Assembly: GCF_003576645.1 (NCBI RefSeq)
Contig: NC_044920.1
Coordinates: 14,453,865-14,517,864, forward strand
DNA from: Ipomoea triloba
Lineage: Eukaryota; Streptophyta; Magnoliopsida; Solanales; Convolvulaceae
DNA length: 64,000 bases
Reading direction: 5' to 3'
Each line of letters opens with the position of its first letter. The first letter of the stretch is position 1. Shown piece after piece: positions 34,937 to 47,009 of this stretch. The notes beneath the pieces were generated by a model, which saw nothing but the letters and a program-made list of their open reading frames with translations, did not search any database and was not told where the DNA came from. The translations under genes and the position numbers were made by a program.

Positions 34937-35131
34937 TCAAATACCATTTTCACCAACTCCAATCTTTGTAAAAAAAATCCATACATTAGAGGTAAGTTCT
35001 TTAGACTTACCTTTATTTGAAGTACTATCCAATCCTGGCATTCCATCAACGACATCATCGGCAATGGTATCAATAGTTTGGTTTAAAGAGATAGAATCCA
35101 TCACGAATAGCCTGACAATAAAACATATCAA
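34937..35131 (-). pseudogene. hAT transposase N-terminal (BED-like) fragment
   Basis: Minus-strand frame with MDSISLNQTIDTIADDVVDG (ATG about 35098) and SNVWIFFTKIGVGENG, which resembles the start of a BED zinc finger (VW..F.KI) in plant hAT transposases. The zinc ligands that should follow are lost in shifts and stops. Lies 130 bp inside the hAT terminus at 35265. Confidence 0.5.
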
Positions 35132-35144
35132 TTGTTAGCCCGCG

Positions 35145-35265
35145 GGTTAGGCGGGGCAGGCTAAAAAGCCCGCCATGTTACGGGCTTAATAAATTAGAGC
35201 TCGCCGGCCCTTTTGGTGGTGCGAGGCGACCAACCCGACAAGCTAAGTCCGTTTTGACGACTCTA
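35145..35265 (-). repeat. hAT terminus, GC-rich
   Basis: From the other strand it starts TAGAGTCGTCAAAACGGACT and then has GGGCTTTTTAGCCTGCC and CGCCTAACCCGCGGGC, the same words as the ends of the hAT at 49567-60944. It is the 5' end of the minus-strand hAT whose other end is probably in the 31585-32289 gap. Confidence 0.65.
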
Positions 35266-35458
35266 TGTATAGTACTCAAAATTAAAATAAAAAATAAAAA
35301 AATGACACTTTACGCGTCTTTACTATGTAAGTAAAAATGAGTAAAGTGTTAAACATATTTAAAAAATTGCCACCATATTTTTTTTTATTAATTTATGCGT
35401 CTTTAGTTGTAACTAAAGAAGTGTATTGTTGCATTTTTTGGCCAACTCTCTAATAGTG

Positions 35459-35755
35459 ATATTAAAACCTTAATTATGTGGTGCAGGTTGGCTAGACTTA
35501 TTAAGTAGTTTGGTTAATCTGAATAACTAGGAATTGTTAGTTAATTAGACTTTGTGTATAATATAAAGCCTATATTTATAGGATAAAGATCAGAGGACAT
35601 CAACTATGCCTGGAGGTCAACATCGCTTTTACTTCCACTTCCACTATGAGGTTAAGTTTCTCATAGACTTTATTCAAACGTTAGCCTACATTGATATCTA
35701 ACATTTGAATGGTATCAGAGCCTTATTAATCTCTGACTTGTTGATTAATTAGCAT

Positions 35756-35757
<2 letters not shown>
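35459..35757 (+). mobile_element. LTR end and primer site of a copia remnant
   Basis: TGGTATCAGAG at 35710-35720 is a methionine-tRNA-type primer site. Upstream sequence ending CTAACA has a TATA-like TATATTTATAGGA and could be the LTR (start unclear). A TA microsatellite (35759-35820) and then no copia frame follow, so only the 5' part survives. Confidence 0.5.
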
Positions 35758-35820
<63 letters not shown>

Positions 35821-35825
<5 letters not shown>

Positions 35826-37130
35826 TTTACTTCCTAGAAAACAATGAAGATTATATGTTTTCTTTTTATATATGAAATTTCATACTTGTCTCCACGAGCA
35901 TATTACAATGCATTTTTTTTTGAAGGAACCTGTTATTGTTTTTTTTTTTCCAACGAGCCTTCGCAATAGGGTAAGCAGCACCGTAGGGTGGCTCCGTCCG
36001 AAAAAATGCGTATGGCGTTGATCGTTCCCCTTCACCTAGTTTGGTTAGAAAATTGCGAACCAACCTACTCCACTCTTCTCCAAACTCTCATTGGAGGATT
36101 GCACTAAACTCCTTAGTACAAAGAAACCACTTAAGCTCCTTAGGTGTCTAGATTTTTCACAAGTCACAACTTGTTACTCCACCACTTTCTACTTCTACTG
36201 AGTAGAAATACAAGATTTTTCAACAAGAATTGTTGATTCTCCAACACGTAGACTTGACTCTTGAGTCTTGTCATTAGATCTTCACTATTCGTTAGCCAAA
36301 GTCTCAATTAGATGTAGGTTTGAAGCTTAGTTTCTCTCTTACTGGTCACTTGATTTTTAGCACTTGAAAGCTTTGCACACTTATAGATCTTCATTTTGAA
36401 AGACCAATTCCTTCTTCAGTCTTGATTAAAGGTATTTATAAGGGTAGTTTGAAATAAATCCGCTAGAGGGAGATAAATTTCTAACATCTCTTAACCCCTG
36501 GGTAATGGCCGTGGGCAATTCGAAAGGTTAGTTTTGTGTAATATTTACAAATCGTTCACACGCCTTTACCTACTACATTTTACTTTTTGCATGCTCTGCA
36601 CATTTTGTCTAGGGCTTTAAGGAAAATCTACCTTGGAATATGTACTTAGGACTCCTTCTGCCTTGGTAATATTTCACATTAAGTTACTGGAAATTTAAGG
36701 TTTCAATCTGTTTGCTCAAAGAATGTCTCGAACAATTCATTCAAATGATCAACTCTTACCTTTCAAGTTACCTTTTTGAACCTTAAGCTTTTGTAACATT
36801 TTGTATTCGAACAATTATCCTTACTATTCGAATACTATTTGAAGTCCCTTATATTCGATAGGCAAGCCCTTCCATTCTTCGATCTTTTGCAACCGTCCGA
36901 TCTTCTACTCTTCGACTTCATGACTCTTTGATTTTTGAATTCTTTGAATATCTTTGTAGACTGTCTGCTGACTATCCGAGATGTAACCATTCGAGTTACA
37001 ATTCAGACTATTCAAACATAGTGAAAGAGCTCCAAAGTCTAAGAAAAATAAAATTAATTGGGGATTAAAATTTCCCCTGTCTTTTGGTATCATCATAACC
37101 TAATTTACACTTGTTTCTAACAGAACGGTA
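35821..37130. other. Noncoding, repeat-like, no gene
   Basis: No supported frame. Repeated TTCGA(A/T) words at 36800-36910 and pyrimidine-rich stretches suggest an old LTR-retrotransposon noncoding region, but I cannot place it in a family. Confidence 0.4.
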
Positions 37131-37257
37131 CACTTAAAGCAGAGCCTAGCGCACTTATTGGTGCGCCGGCCCATAAAGAAGCAGAAGTTATGAAGGGCTA
37201 GAGCACTTATGTAGGAGAGCATCACAATTATTCTTTTCTCATCAAAAGCTTGGAGCA

Positions 37258-37440
37258 ATGACACGAACTAGATCAAACAACAACCATGGTTCCTGCAATC
37301 TCACCCCCAATGGCAACGCTAGTGGAGGCGCTTGATCGACAAACTCACGTGATATCTGTGTCCAACTCAACAACAGCCGTGCTGGAAGGCAGCACGAGCC
37401 CAGAGCACCATCCAGTTGCGCCTGTAGACCTACAGGCAAG
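37258..37440 (+). pseudogene. Short gag-like exon fragment
   Basis: ATG at 37258 opens MTRTRSNNNHGSCN and a Ser/Asn-rich run, stopped by TGA at about 37333. The GC-richer composition and the Arg/Asn-rich start resemble Ty3-type gag leaders, but the evidence is thin. Confidence 0.25.
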
Positions 37441-37839
37441 TGTCTATACCATTCAAAAAGTAGAAACGACGTTGAATATAATAATAGGAAACATTACTTT
37501 CCAAATATACTCAAATAACATTTTTACTGTCACCGAGATAAATAATATGGAGTAATATGTAAACAGAAAGGTTATTAGGCCAGCAAACTAATTGTTCAAA
37601 TCCATTATCCATACGTTTTAGCAGATTTATATAAATGATAAATGAAAATATTGAATGTAATTTAAGGAAAATGGGGAAATCCTAACACGTGTTGTTAGGG
37701 AAAATGTAATTTAATGCTTATAAATAATTCCTAATTCATTAAAACTTTAGACTCATAATAACATTGAACAGGATGCCCCATATATTCTGTGAACATCAAG
37801 CCATGGATTTGCAGATCTGGGAATGGATTTTATACATAG

Positions 37840-38620
37840 TTTTATGTTTCAACAGATTAGGAATAGAATATAATGTTTATAAATAGTTTTATGTTTCAAC
37901 AGGTTAGAAATAGAATTGTTTATAAACATAAAATAATGTTTTTACTAACAACACTTGTGGCCATGGATTTCTCTTAAAGGTTATAAGAAAACCATCAGAC
38001 AATGAATTTTTTATGTTTGGTAGAGCCGCCAAACGTTAATAAATAATATTATGTTTCAATAGATTAGAAATAGAATTATTTATAAACATAAAATCAAGTT
38101 TTTACTAAAACCACTTTGTGGCCATGGATTTCTATAAAGGTATAAGAAAACCATCAGACAATGGATCTTATATGTTTGGCTGAGCAGCCAAATGTTTATA
38201 TATAATTGGGAAAATTGTAATGATGTGTTTCACAAATATGTCAATTATCAATAATGTCACCTTAAATTATTAGTGGTGTAAATATTACCATATAGTTTTT
38301 AAAACGAGACATATATTGCCCCTCCCATAATAGAAAGAATGAGAAACATTGTTGTCAGCAGAAAGAGAACAAACGAAGAAAGAAAAATGGAGGAAAAAAA
38401 ATGGTCTTCGAACAAGGAATATATGTGAGGAGCAATATATGTCACGTTTTGAAAATTGATGAACAACATTTATACCATTAATAATTTAGGAGTGACATTG
38501 ATAATTGACATATTTGTGTGGGCATAAATTACAATTTTATCTAAATAATTTTATGTTTCAACAGATTAGGAATAGAATTATTTATAAACATAAAATCAAG
38601 TTTTTACTAAAAACCTTGTG
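37840..38620 (+). repeat. Tandem units with internal hairpin
   Basis: Copies of ATTTTATGTTTCAACAGATT at about 37840, 37890, 38050 and 38545; the fuller units continue TTATTTATAAACATAAAAT and AAGAAAACCATCAGACAATG. TTTATGTTT and AAACATAAA inside one unit can pair. The third and fourth copies are separated by the MITE at 38208-38536. Confidence 0.75.
38208..38536. mobile_element. Foldback MITE
   Basis: Left AAATATGTCAATTATCAATA and right, from the other strand, AAATATGTCAATTATCAATG, followed on both arms by CCTAAATTATTA-like sequence. About 330 bp, no coding capacity. Confidence 0.7.
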
Positions 38621-39267
38621 GAAACACACATATATCTCTGAAAATCCATGGCTTGATGAACATTTTTCCTTTAGCATGAAAATTAAATGGAAACGGCAGA
38701 CGGAGACGAGAAACAGAGAAATGACAATTTCAAAAAAATAGGAAATAAAACGTGTAAATATAAAAAATATAAGAGTATATTTGCAAATATTTTTTAATTG
38801 GGAAAAATTATTAATTATTTCATAATTAAAAATATTACACTAATAAATAAAAAAAATAGTGCATCAATTAAATTACTAATAAATAGTTAAATTATCCCTA
38901 TCAATTATGACAAAGTCAATTTAAAATAAAAATTCAACGTCTAGACTTCAAAACACTTTGAAACTTAAACAATTAAGCAATCTAATTGTTTATATTTTCT
39001 TTAACACCATCATTTAAAAAAAATAAATACAGACTTATACTATCTTAATATAAGTTAGCAAATTAAAAGATGTGAACGTCTTTTATGTTCACAAATTCAT
39101 CATCACCAATATTTACGTTGTTTTCGACCCAGTGAATGCATTCCTTTTATTTATTTTTTTGGGGTCGAATGTTTTTTTTTTTTTAAAGGGTTGAATGTTT
39201 TTTATTTTATTTTATTTTTGGGTTGAATTTTTTTTAATTGTATTTTTGGGTTGAATTTTTTTTATAA

Positions 39268-39678
39268 GAGTTAATTCTATTTTTTGTCCTAGCTAGATTT
39301 ATATGTGATAGTCCATTTTTAGTCATTTTTTATCAGAACATCCAAATTTGGCCCTAGTATTATTGTGACATGATCATTCTTGGTTTTCTATCAACAAAAT
39401 AATTGTAATGTCGTTAAATGAAAAGTCATTTTGGTCCTGGATTATAGATTTTATTTAAAAAAATGAAAATAAAAATATAGCGGGCACAACTCACTTTGTA
39501 TAAAAATGATCGAAATGTTATTGTATTTAATGACATTTCAACGATTTTGTAGACGGGGGACCAAAAATGGTCATGACACAATAATACTATGACCAAATGT
39601 GAATGTTTTGATAAAAAAAAAATGACTAAAAGTGTATTGTCGCCTATAAATCTAGGATTAAAAATGAAATTAATTCTT
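39268..39678. mobile_element. MULE-type foldback MITE
   Basis: Left GAGTTAATTCTATTTTTTGT; right, from the other strand, GAATTAATTTCATTTTTAAT. Arms stay paired for over 100 bases (TTTAGTCATTTTTTATCA, GTATTATTGTGACATGA). Same terminal family as the MULEs at 14891 and 31025. The TSD cannot be read in the AT-rich flanks. Confidence 0.75.
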
Positions 39679-39845
39679 TTTTAAAATAATTGGGTTGAAA
39701 CATGTTTTTTGACCCATGAGACATGTTTTAAAATTTTTGATATGTTAGGAAATAGCATGGAAGCACTTCCAAATGAGTTTTTGATGCATTTACTAATAAC
39801 TTGAAAATGAGTCATATTTCTGAAAGTAAAAATAACAGACTAGAT

Positions 39846-39960
39846 GATTAAGTCTGTAACTTTTCATTCATTAGAATCTCTGGAATACAAGGCATAAATA
39901 TAAATACCATATAGAGTTCTAATAAGACTAGAAGTAATATTAATATAAAGAGTCCTAACA
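39846..39960 (-). repeat. 3' LTR (115 bp)
   Basis: Left-hand copy on the + strand, next to the polypurine tract at 39961-39972. Confidence 0.95.
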
Positions 39961-39967
39961 CTCCCCC

Positions 39968-42900
39968 TCAAGCGCAGGGAGAGGCAGCGACCTGCAGCTT
40001 GTCATGCAGAGAAGCAAACCGAGGAGTAGCCAAAGGCTTGGTAAAGATGTCAGCCAATTGATCTTTGGTCGAGATGAAGTTGACCTGAAGCTCACCTGCA
40101 GCAACTTTGTCGCGAACAAAATGATAATCAATCTCAATATGCTTCGTTCTGGCATGAAAAACTGAGTTTGCACACAGATACGTAGCACCCAGATTGTCAC
40201 ACCACAGCTTCGGAGGAGAGACCGGAGGAATTCCAAGCTCTCGCAGCAACGAAACTACCCAAGTGACCTCAGCACACACATCTGCAATGGCCTTATACTC
40301 AGCCTCAGTAGAAGATCTGGCCACAGTGCGCTGCTTCTTACAGACCCAGGAGATAAGATTAAAACCAAAGAACACCGCAAAACCACTTGTAGACTTCCTA
40401 TCAGCCGGACAACCAGCCCAGTCTGAGTCACTGTAAGCATGAATGACAGAATGAGAAGACTTACAGAGACGCAAACCATAATGAGTGGTACCTTTAACAT
40501 AACGCAAAACGCTCTTTAGCTGAGCCTAGTGCGCGACAGACGGAGCATGCATCTGCTGACATAACAAATTCACTACATAGGAAAGATCAGGCCTAGTCAC
40601 AGTAAGATACTGAAGAGCACCGGCTAGGCTCCTGTATCTAGTAGGATCCGCAAATGGTTCCGAGGAGTCAGACACAGGACGCGAAACAAGAACAGGCGTA
40701 GCCAGCGGTTTATAATCGGTCATACCAGCCCTCTTCAAAATATCAAGCATATACCGCTTTTGAGAGAGCAACATACCTCCATCCAGAGTTACAGTCTCAA
40801 TACCAAGAAAGAAACCCGGAGTACCCAAATCGCGAATCTTAAAAGCCACGGACAATTTAGCAATGAGTGAAGAGACCAAGACAGGATCACTACCCATGAC
40901 CAAGATGTCATCAACATAAACCAACAAGTATACCCGTGACTCCCCCTGAGTAAAAATGAACAAAGAAACATTCGTCTTGGATGGCCGAAAACCAATAGTC
41001 ACAAGAAAAGCATGAAGACGAGTGAACCATGCACGCGGAGCCTGTTTAAGACCATACAAAGACCGCTGCAGCAAACAAACATGCTCAGGATATTCAGAGT
41101 CAGCATAACCCGGAGGCTGACTCATGTAAATTGTTTCAGCCAACGAACCATTCAGGAAGGCATTGTGAACATCAAGCTGACGCACAGACCAGCCCGAACT
41201 CAAAGCAAGAGACAACAGCAAACGTACCGTAGTAGGCTTGACCACAGGACTAAACGTGTCAACAGAACCATCATCCTTCCGCTTGGTGCGAAAGATCCAT
41301 TTACACCCGACAACATTCATACCTGCACGAAACGGCACGAGACGCCAAGTCTGATTCTGCAGCAAGGCATTAAATTCAGCATCCATAGCCTCTCGCCATT
41401 CCGGAAAATGCACCGCCTGAGAATAACAAGTGGGCTCCGCAGGACACACCTGAGCCGACAAAGCAACCAACTCAGCCCCCTCAGATCGAACTCTGCTCCT
41501 CGTCATCGGACCTCGCTCTCGAGCCACAGAACGCGAGGTCGCAGGACCGGCCACTGATGCCATCACAGTCGTCCTTGGACCCGCATTAGGACGCACCACG
41601 GGCCGAGGAATAGAGGGCGCGGGCACCACCATATCAACACTAGGTGATGGAACAGAAACAACACCCCAAGGCGGCGATGCAGGAACATCAGCAGACTGCA
41701 AAACATATTTAGCTGCGAAAGGAAACACATGCTCATCAAAGCGAACATGTCTGCAGATAAAAACCTTGCTAGTGTGTAGATCCATACATCGATACCCCCG
41801 GAATGACTCAGGATAACCAAGAAAAACACAAGGAGCCGACCTGAAACTCATTTTATTACGATTATAAGGCCGTAGGTGCGGATAACACAAACAACCAAAG
41901 ACACGGAGAAACGAGTAAGACGGAGGAGAACGATGAAGCAGAAAATGGGGACTGCGATTACCCAGAACAGGAGTAGGCATCTTATTAATAAGATACACAG
42001 CAGACTCAAAAGCATAGTCCCAAAACCGAGACGAAACAGAGGCATGAACAAGCAAAGTAAGACCAGTCTCGACAATGTGTCTGTGCTTACGCTCAACACG
42101 ACCATTCTATTCGTGAGTGTAAGCACTAGACTGCCTGTGACGAATGCCGAGCTTAAGAAACTCAGAATGTAATTTCTTGTACTCGGCACCCAGATCAGAC
42201 TGAATAGACTTAATGCGACAGCCAAATGAACGCTCAACTAAAGCACGAAATTGAGAAAATATCGCATACAAATCAGATTTTAAGCGCATGGGAAAAAACC
42301 AAGTGAAACGTGTATAATCATCAACGAAAATCAAAAAATAACGATATCCATTGACATAAAGAATAGGCGCAGGCCCCCAAATATCAGTATAAACCAACTC
42401 TAAAACATGTGAACTAGAAGACTGAACAGTAGAAAGAGGAAAACGCGCAGATTTCCCCAACTGACACGCATTACATAAGGAATCTAAACGACTAGACGAA
42501 CTAACTGAACATGACTTCAGAATGTGACCTTGAACACGATGGTGAGGGTGTCCCAAGCGCCCATGCCACACCGAAGAGGATGCCCGAACAGAAAGAAAAG
42601 TAGACGAACTAGGAGAAGACACAGGAACAACCGGTAACCACCTGAGCTCTTACCCTGGAGGAGCACCGCTTTGGTGCGGATATCCTTAACAACAAAAATA
42701 AGAAGGAAAAAATTCAAAGAATACGTTATTTTCAGTGGCAAACTTCTGAATAGAAAGTAAGGACGCAGAGAGCCTAGGAACATGAAGAACACGAGATAAA
42801 TTAAAAGACCCGGAGGGAGTAGAAAACGATGTAGAACCAACACGACTAATGGGCAAGGCCTTACCATTCCCTACTCGCAGAGTATCATTACCAGTATACA

Positions 42901-43720
42901 CATCTGAACTAGTAAGAGCATGACTATCCGGGGTAGCATGATCGGTGGCACCCGTGTCAGGAAACCATGTCTGAGAGGCCAAAGAGACACCCGAATCAGA
43001 ATGATCTTGAAAAGCCAAGTGAGCCTGCGAACCATCAGAGTAACGCCTATAACACGTAACAGCGAAATGCCCTGGAATATCACAAATTTGACAGCGAAGA
43101 CCACCAGCAGCAGCCGGCCGAGCACACTGGCCACCTCCACGCTGCTGACCACGGCCTCGCTAGTTAGAGCCACGCCACTGCTGTGAACCAGCCGGAGGAG
43201 CAGAAACAGAATGCTGCCCACCGCCCCGCCATTGCTGGCCACCACGACGCCCGGAACGGCCTCCCGAACCAGCACCACGGCGAGCGACATTAGCAACCGG
43301 CGACACACCTCCAACTGCCGGCGAGAACTCCTGTGCGTGAACGAGCTCTCGAGAGCCCAGCAGCGAAGCCAACTCCTCCAATCCGACCGGCTCAAGACGC
43401 GACGGTAGAGAGTCGGTGAAGGCTCTGAACTCCTGACGAAGACCTCGGAAAATATAAAGATTTTGCTCGTCGACCGAAACCGGCCTCCCAGCAAGAGCCA
43501 AGTCTTCCAAGAGCACCTTCACTCTGCCGAGATAATCTGCAACGGATGCATCGCCCTGCTGAAGCGTCTGCAGCTGCTGGAGAAGATGCACAGCCCGTGC
43601 ACGAGAGGTCGAAGCCAACGCCCGTTCAAGCGCAGCCCACGCAGCCCTTGCAGGAAGAATGGCCGAATCGGAGACAGTCCGCTCGGAAGAGACACCGGCA
43701 GAGCCGTAATTAGCAGCCAT
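39968..43720 (-). pseudogene. gag-pol of the 4.0-kb copia element, few disabling lesions
   Basis: ATG at 43718-43720, TGA at 39968-39970: 1250 codons nearly all in one frame. Gag N-terminus is short: MAANYGSAG goes almost straight to AWAALERALASTSRARAV, so about 100 residues of the UBN2 region are missing. Then zinc knuckle CQICDIPGHFAVTC, protease DTGATDHAT, integrase (WHGRLGHPHH, YTDIWGPAP), RT (FSPVVKPTTVRLLLS, YVDDILVMGSD) and RNase H (SDSDWAGCPADRKSTSGF, TKHIEIDYHFVRDKV, KDQLADIFTKPLA). Lesions: TAG at 43160-43162, 42107-42109 and 40526-40528; a pair of compensating frameshifts near 42700 and 42640; and an in-frame loss of the KARLVAKG block before TFSPVV. Not functional as it stands. 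Confidence 0.92.
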
Positions 43721-43753
43721 GGAAAAAAAAGAGAAAACCTAGTGATGATACCA

Positions 43754-43868
43754 GATTAAGTCTGTAACTTTTTATTCATTAGAATCTCTGGAATACAAGG
43801 TATAAATATAAATACCATATAGAGTTCTAATAAGACTAGAAGTAATATTAATATAAAGAGTCCTAACA
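43754..43868 (-). repeat. 5' LTR (115 bp) with adjacent primer site
   Basis: Followed on the minus strand by TGGTATCA (43746-43753), directly adjoining. Leader to the ATG is only about 25 nt. Confidence 0.95.
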
Positions 43869-43873
43869 TAGAT

Positions 43874-44340
43874 AAATGGAAAATCAAAATTCTTTCAAAT
43901 TTGTCTACCTGCCATTTCTCGAATTTGAAAAATGGAGTGCAATTCTATTTTTGTTTTTTTCCCCAAGTTTTGGAGAATCATTACATTTACTCTAATTTTG
44001 AAGAAGTGGAAAAATGAACCGAGTATATTAAACCTAGTATATGAAATCTTGGCCGGGAACAACATATTCAAATGTTCCCCTTTCTCTTGTTTTGACCTCC
44101 GTCTCTAGCTTCTGTTTCTCACTAGCCGCCATCCTCACTTTTCTCTTCGACCGTGGTCGTTGACTTTTTAACTGGCCACTGTCTTGAGTCTTTCTCACTC
44201 GTTCATATTTATGTTCAATTTTCTTTAATAATAATAATAATAGCCACTTTTTTATGAGTACTATTAACTCATGACCTCTTGTTTGGGAGTGTCATGACAT
44301 GCTACTTGAACACAAGGTTATATATTGACAATTATAGCCA
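43874..44340. other. Block C noncoding with SINE fragment
   Basis: No gene. A minus-strand SINE-like fragment at 44262-44335 (ACTCATGACCTCTTGTTTGG, CATGACATGCTACTTGA) belongs to the family at 8612-8768. Confidence 0.5.
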
Positions 44341-45034
44341 CTTTAGTTGTATATAAAAATTATTTTTTTTTATTTGTTAACGCCAACCAAACGCCTCTAG
44401 TAGGCTAGTAGGTTAAAACATAAAAACTAATCTAGTGATTCTAGTCAAACTTGGATAGCTCCTTTAACTAATTTTTCTTAATGGTTCAATATTTTTATTT
44501 TGTTTTTCAAATTTCAGTTTCACCATATTCTTGAAAACTCCTTCAACCATATCATATGCTATTGAAATGGCATCCAAATAAATGCAAATGCACTAACGTA
44601 ACAAACATTATACATCGTTATAAAAAAAAAAAAACATCATACATCCATTAAAATTCCTATATATTGCCATTAGAGTAAATTTCATTGGAGATTCATTGTC
44701 TTTAGTGGCAATTCCAAATATAGTTCCAGACTATTGTTTTTGTCATTTAATCTCCCAGACTATCATATTTTGGACACTTTTGATCATTTCGATAACTTTT
44801 CTTGTGAAACCCTATTTTAGACAACGATGTTTTTTGTATCTTTAATTTGTTTTTTCAATGAGTTAATTCAAACTGAGGTCCCTTGTCTTTGGTTGCATTT
44901 TCAAATTTAGTCATAGACAATTGTTTTAATCATTTAAAACTCAAGGCCAGGGGCAGGGCCACCTTATGAGGTAGGGGGCCCTGACCATCCCCCCAACCCT
45001 CACCCCACCCCTACTCCTACCTTAACATATTTTA

Positions 45035-45070
<36 letters not shown>

Positions 45071-46334
45071 GGGATAAAATAGATTTTTTGGCCCCCCTCA
45101 ATTTTTTTTTTAAAAACAATCTATTATGTTTATATTAAGTGAAATCAAAACATATATTAAAGTTTAAATTCAGTAAATATAAAGAAATAAACCAAGCAAA
45201 TAATTAAAGTCACCATTTTCTTTTTATCTTATTTCTTTTACCAAGATTTTAATAATGGAGGGCACTAAATATCCATTTTATTTTTAAAAATTTCCAAATT
45301 TGAGATATATGCTTTAGTTTTATTAGTTATGTTGATTAATTAATTAATGATTTATTGTGTGTTTTAATTATTTATTTACACTTTGAAGATGTACATTTGC
45401 TTGTTTAAATAATTAGTTTTGAAATTGTCAAAAATTAATATTGATCGTTTAATTCGTGATATTGATTTTTGTCTTTTATCTCTCAAATTTTGAAATATTA
45501 TTAATCAGTAAAATGAATATCAATAAATTATGAAAAGATTTGGTGACAAAATAATTGACAAAACTTTTTATTTAATAAAAATTGACAATTTATATTTAAA
45601 TAAATGTTGTTGTTCTTATTGTTGTTGTTTTTGTTGTTGTTATTATTATTATTATGATACTAGTTTTTTTGACGCGCGTTACGCAAATGAGGTAATGCCC
45701 AATGATTATTTTTTAAATAAGTATTTCAAAGTCTATCAATGCAAGATTATATAGGAGATGTTCATGCATACGCAATTGAGTGTTGAATTTGTTTATTTAA
45801 ATCAGTAATTCAAAATATATGAATGCAAGATAATATAGGAGTGATCGATTATAATTGTCACTAAAATAAATGTCTGCAACTTTGTAATAACGTTGGTCTA
45901 AATACTTAGTCTAAAAACGATACTCTAAATAAAAATACTAATTTTTTTTTGAATTTCTCTAAGTCTTATTAATTCTCTTTTGAGTAGCATTGTCATTGTC
46001 TTCATCTTCAGTACTTGTCCTCTTCTTTCTATTGGTAGTATGTCATGTGCAATTGGGTTACTAGTGATAGCATAGAGGACTACAACGTCATGCAATGAGA
46101 TTATGGTGTAGGAAGCTGTGGATTTGCCTTAGTTGTACTATGATGAACTCTTGATTTTGTAAGCTTCTGTTGATATTTGACAGTGGTAGTTTTTTCCTAC
46201 ATGTTTTATGTGCTGTGAGATGTGTGTCGTAGATTATCATGTAAAAGTATTTTTTTGTTCCCGTTAAGGGCCTAACTTTATTGGCTCTTATTAAATTTGT
46301 ATATGTAGATAGATAGATTATAGATGTAGATGTA

Positions 46335-46337
<3 letters not shown>

Positions 46338-46392
<55 letters not shown>

Positions 46393-46522
46393 GTATATAT
46401 GTATATATATGTATATATGTATATATATGTACATATGTATACATATATACATATATATACATATATACATATATATACATATATACATATATATACATAT
46501 ATACATATATATACATATATAC

Positions 46523-46552
<30 letters not shown>
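46338..46552. repeat. Palindromic TATATG/CATATA microsatellite
   Basis: (TA)n, then GTATATATATGTATATAT units for about 60 bases, a centre at about 46432 (TGTACATATGTATACA), then the complementary ACATATATACATATATAT units. The two halves can form one long hairpin. The open frames are artefacts. Confidence 0.9.
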
Positions 46553-46554
<2 letters not shown>

Positions 46555-47009
46555 TGATATGGTACGATACAAATATACGGGAAAAATACACTGTATTTAT
46601 ACTCAAACGGGTACAAGTAGGAATACGCTGTATGAAAACCAGTCTACGTGACAGTGGGTCAGAGGTTCCCGGTCTCTTCAGCTATTCAATTGAGGAAAAT
46701 AGCCAAAAGTCCTTACCGCAATAAATGCGCCTTTTATAGGTGACCTCGGGGTGGGTTCCGGCCTGGCGGCATGTGATACGCGTGTCAAGCATGCACCGGT
46801 CAATGCGTCCGCCCAATCCCTCAACGGTTAGTTGCTAGCTTTAGGTGGTTTGTGGTTCGAACCCCCAAGGGACCCATCGGAAGGTTGGGATATGACCTTG
46901 ACCGGTCACCGCGGACCGGGAAAAAGGTTCTGGAGGTGTCATGATACGAATCTTGGTGTGGAGAATAAATCGGGAGGTCGATAACGGTAGACCAGGATTT
47001 TATCCCTAT

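Larger units (their letters stand above)
29837..35458. mobile_element. CACTA transposon, 5.6 kb, 3-bp TSD, nested contents
   Basis: Left end CACTAGTACAAAATG at 29837; right end TAATAGTG at 35451-35458 (CACTATTA from the other strand). Both are flanked by ATA (29834-29836, 35459-35461), the 3-bp TSD of CACTA elements. Subterminal motif GCGTCTTTA, or close variants, occurs at both ends (29869, 30006; 35316, 35398). No TNP1/TNP2-type frames remain; the interior is filled by later insertions. The ends are otherwise dissimilar, as is normal in this family beyond the first bases. Confidence 0.7.
39846..43868 (-). mobile_element. Ty1/copia element with 115-bp LTRs, 4.0 kb, minus strand
   Basis: LTRs 39846-39960 and 43754-43868 are 115 bp each with two differences (98.3%). 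TSD TAGAT at 39841-39845 and 43869-43873. On the minus strand the primer site TGGTATCA directly follows the 5' LTR and GAGGGGGAG precedes the 3' LTR. LTRs begin TGTTAGG and end TTAATC instead of the usual CA. The very short LTRs and compact pol suggest the Ale/Retrofit lineage. One reading frame with few defects (next entry). Confidence 0.95.

Noticed and set aside
41012..41557. 181-codon plus-strand frame in the minus-strand copia
   Set aside because: Antisense shadow of the copia pol frame; so are the frames at 41876-42172 and 43463-43759.
46810..46870. Possible tRNA or SINE (GGTTCGAACCCCC)
   Set aside because: It lies inside a segment better explained as a solo LTR, and no tRNA fold is apparent.
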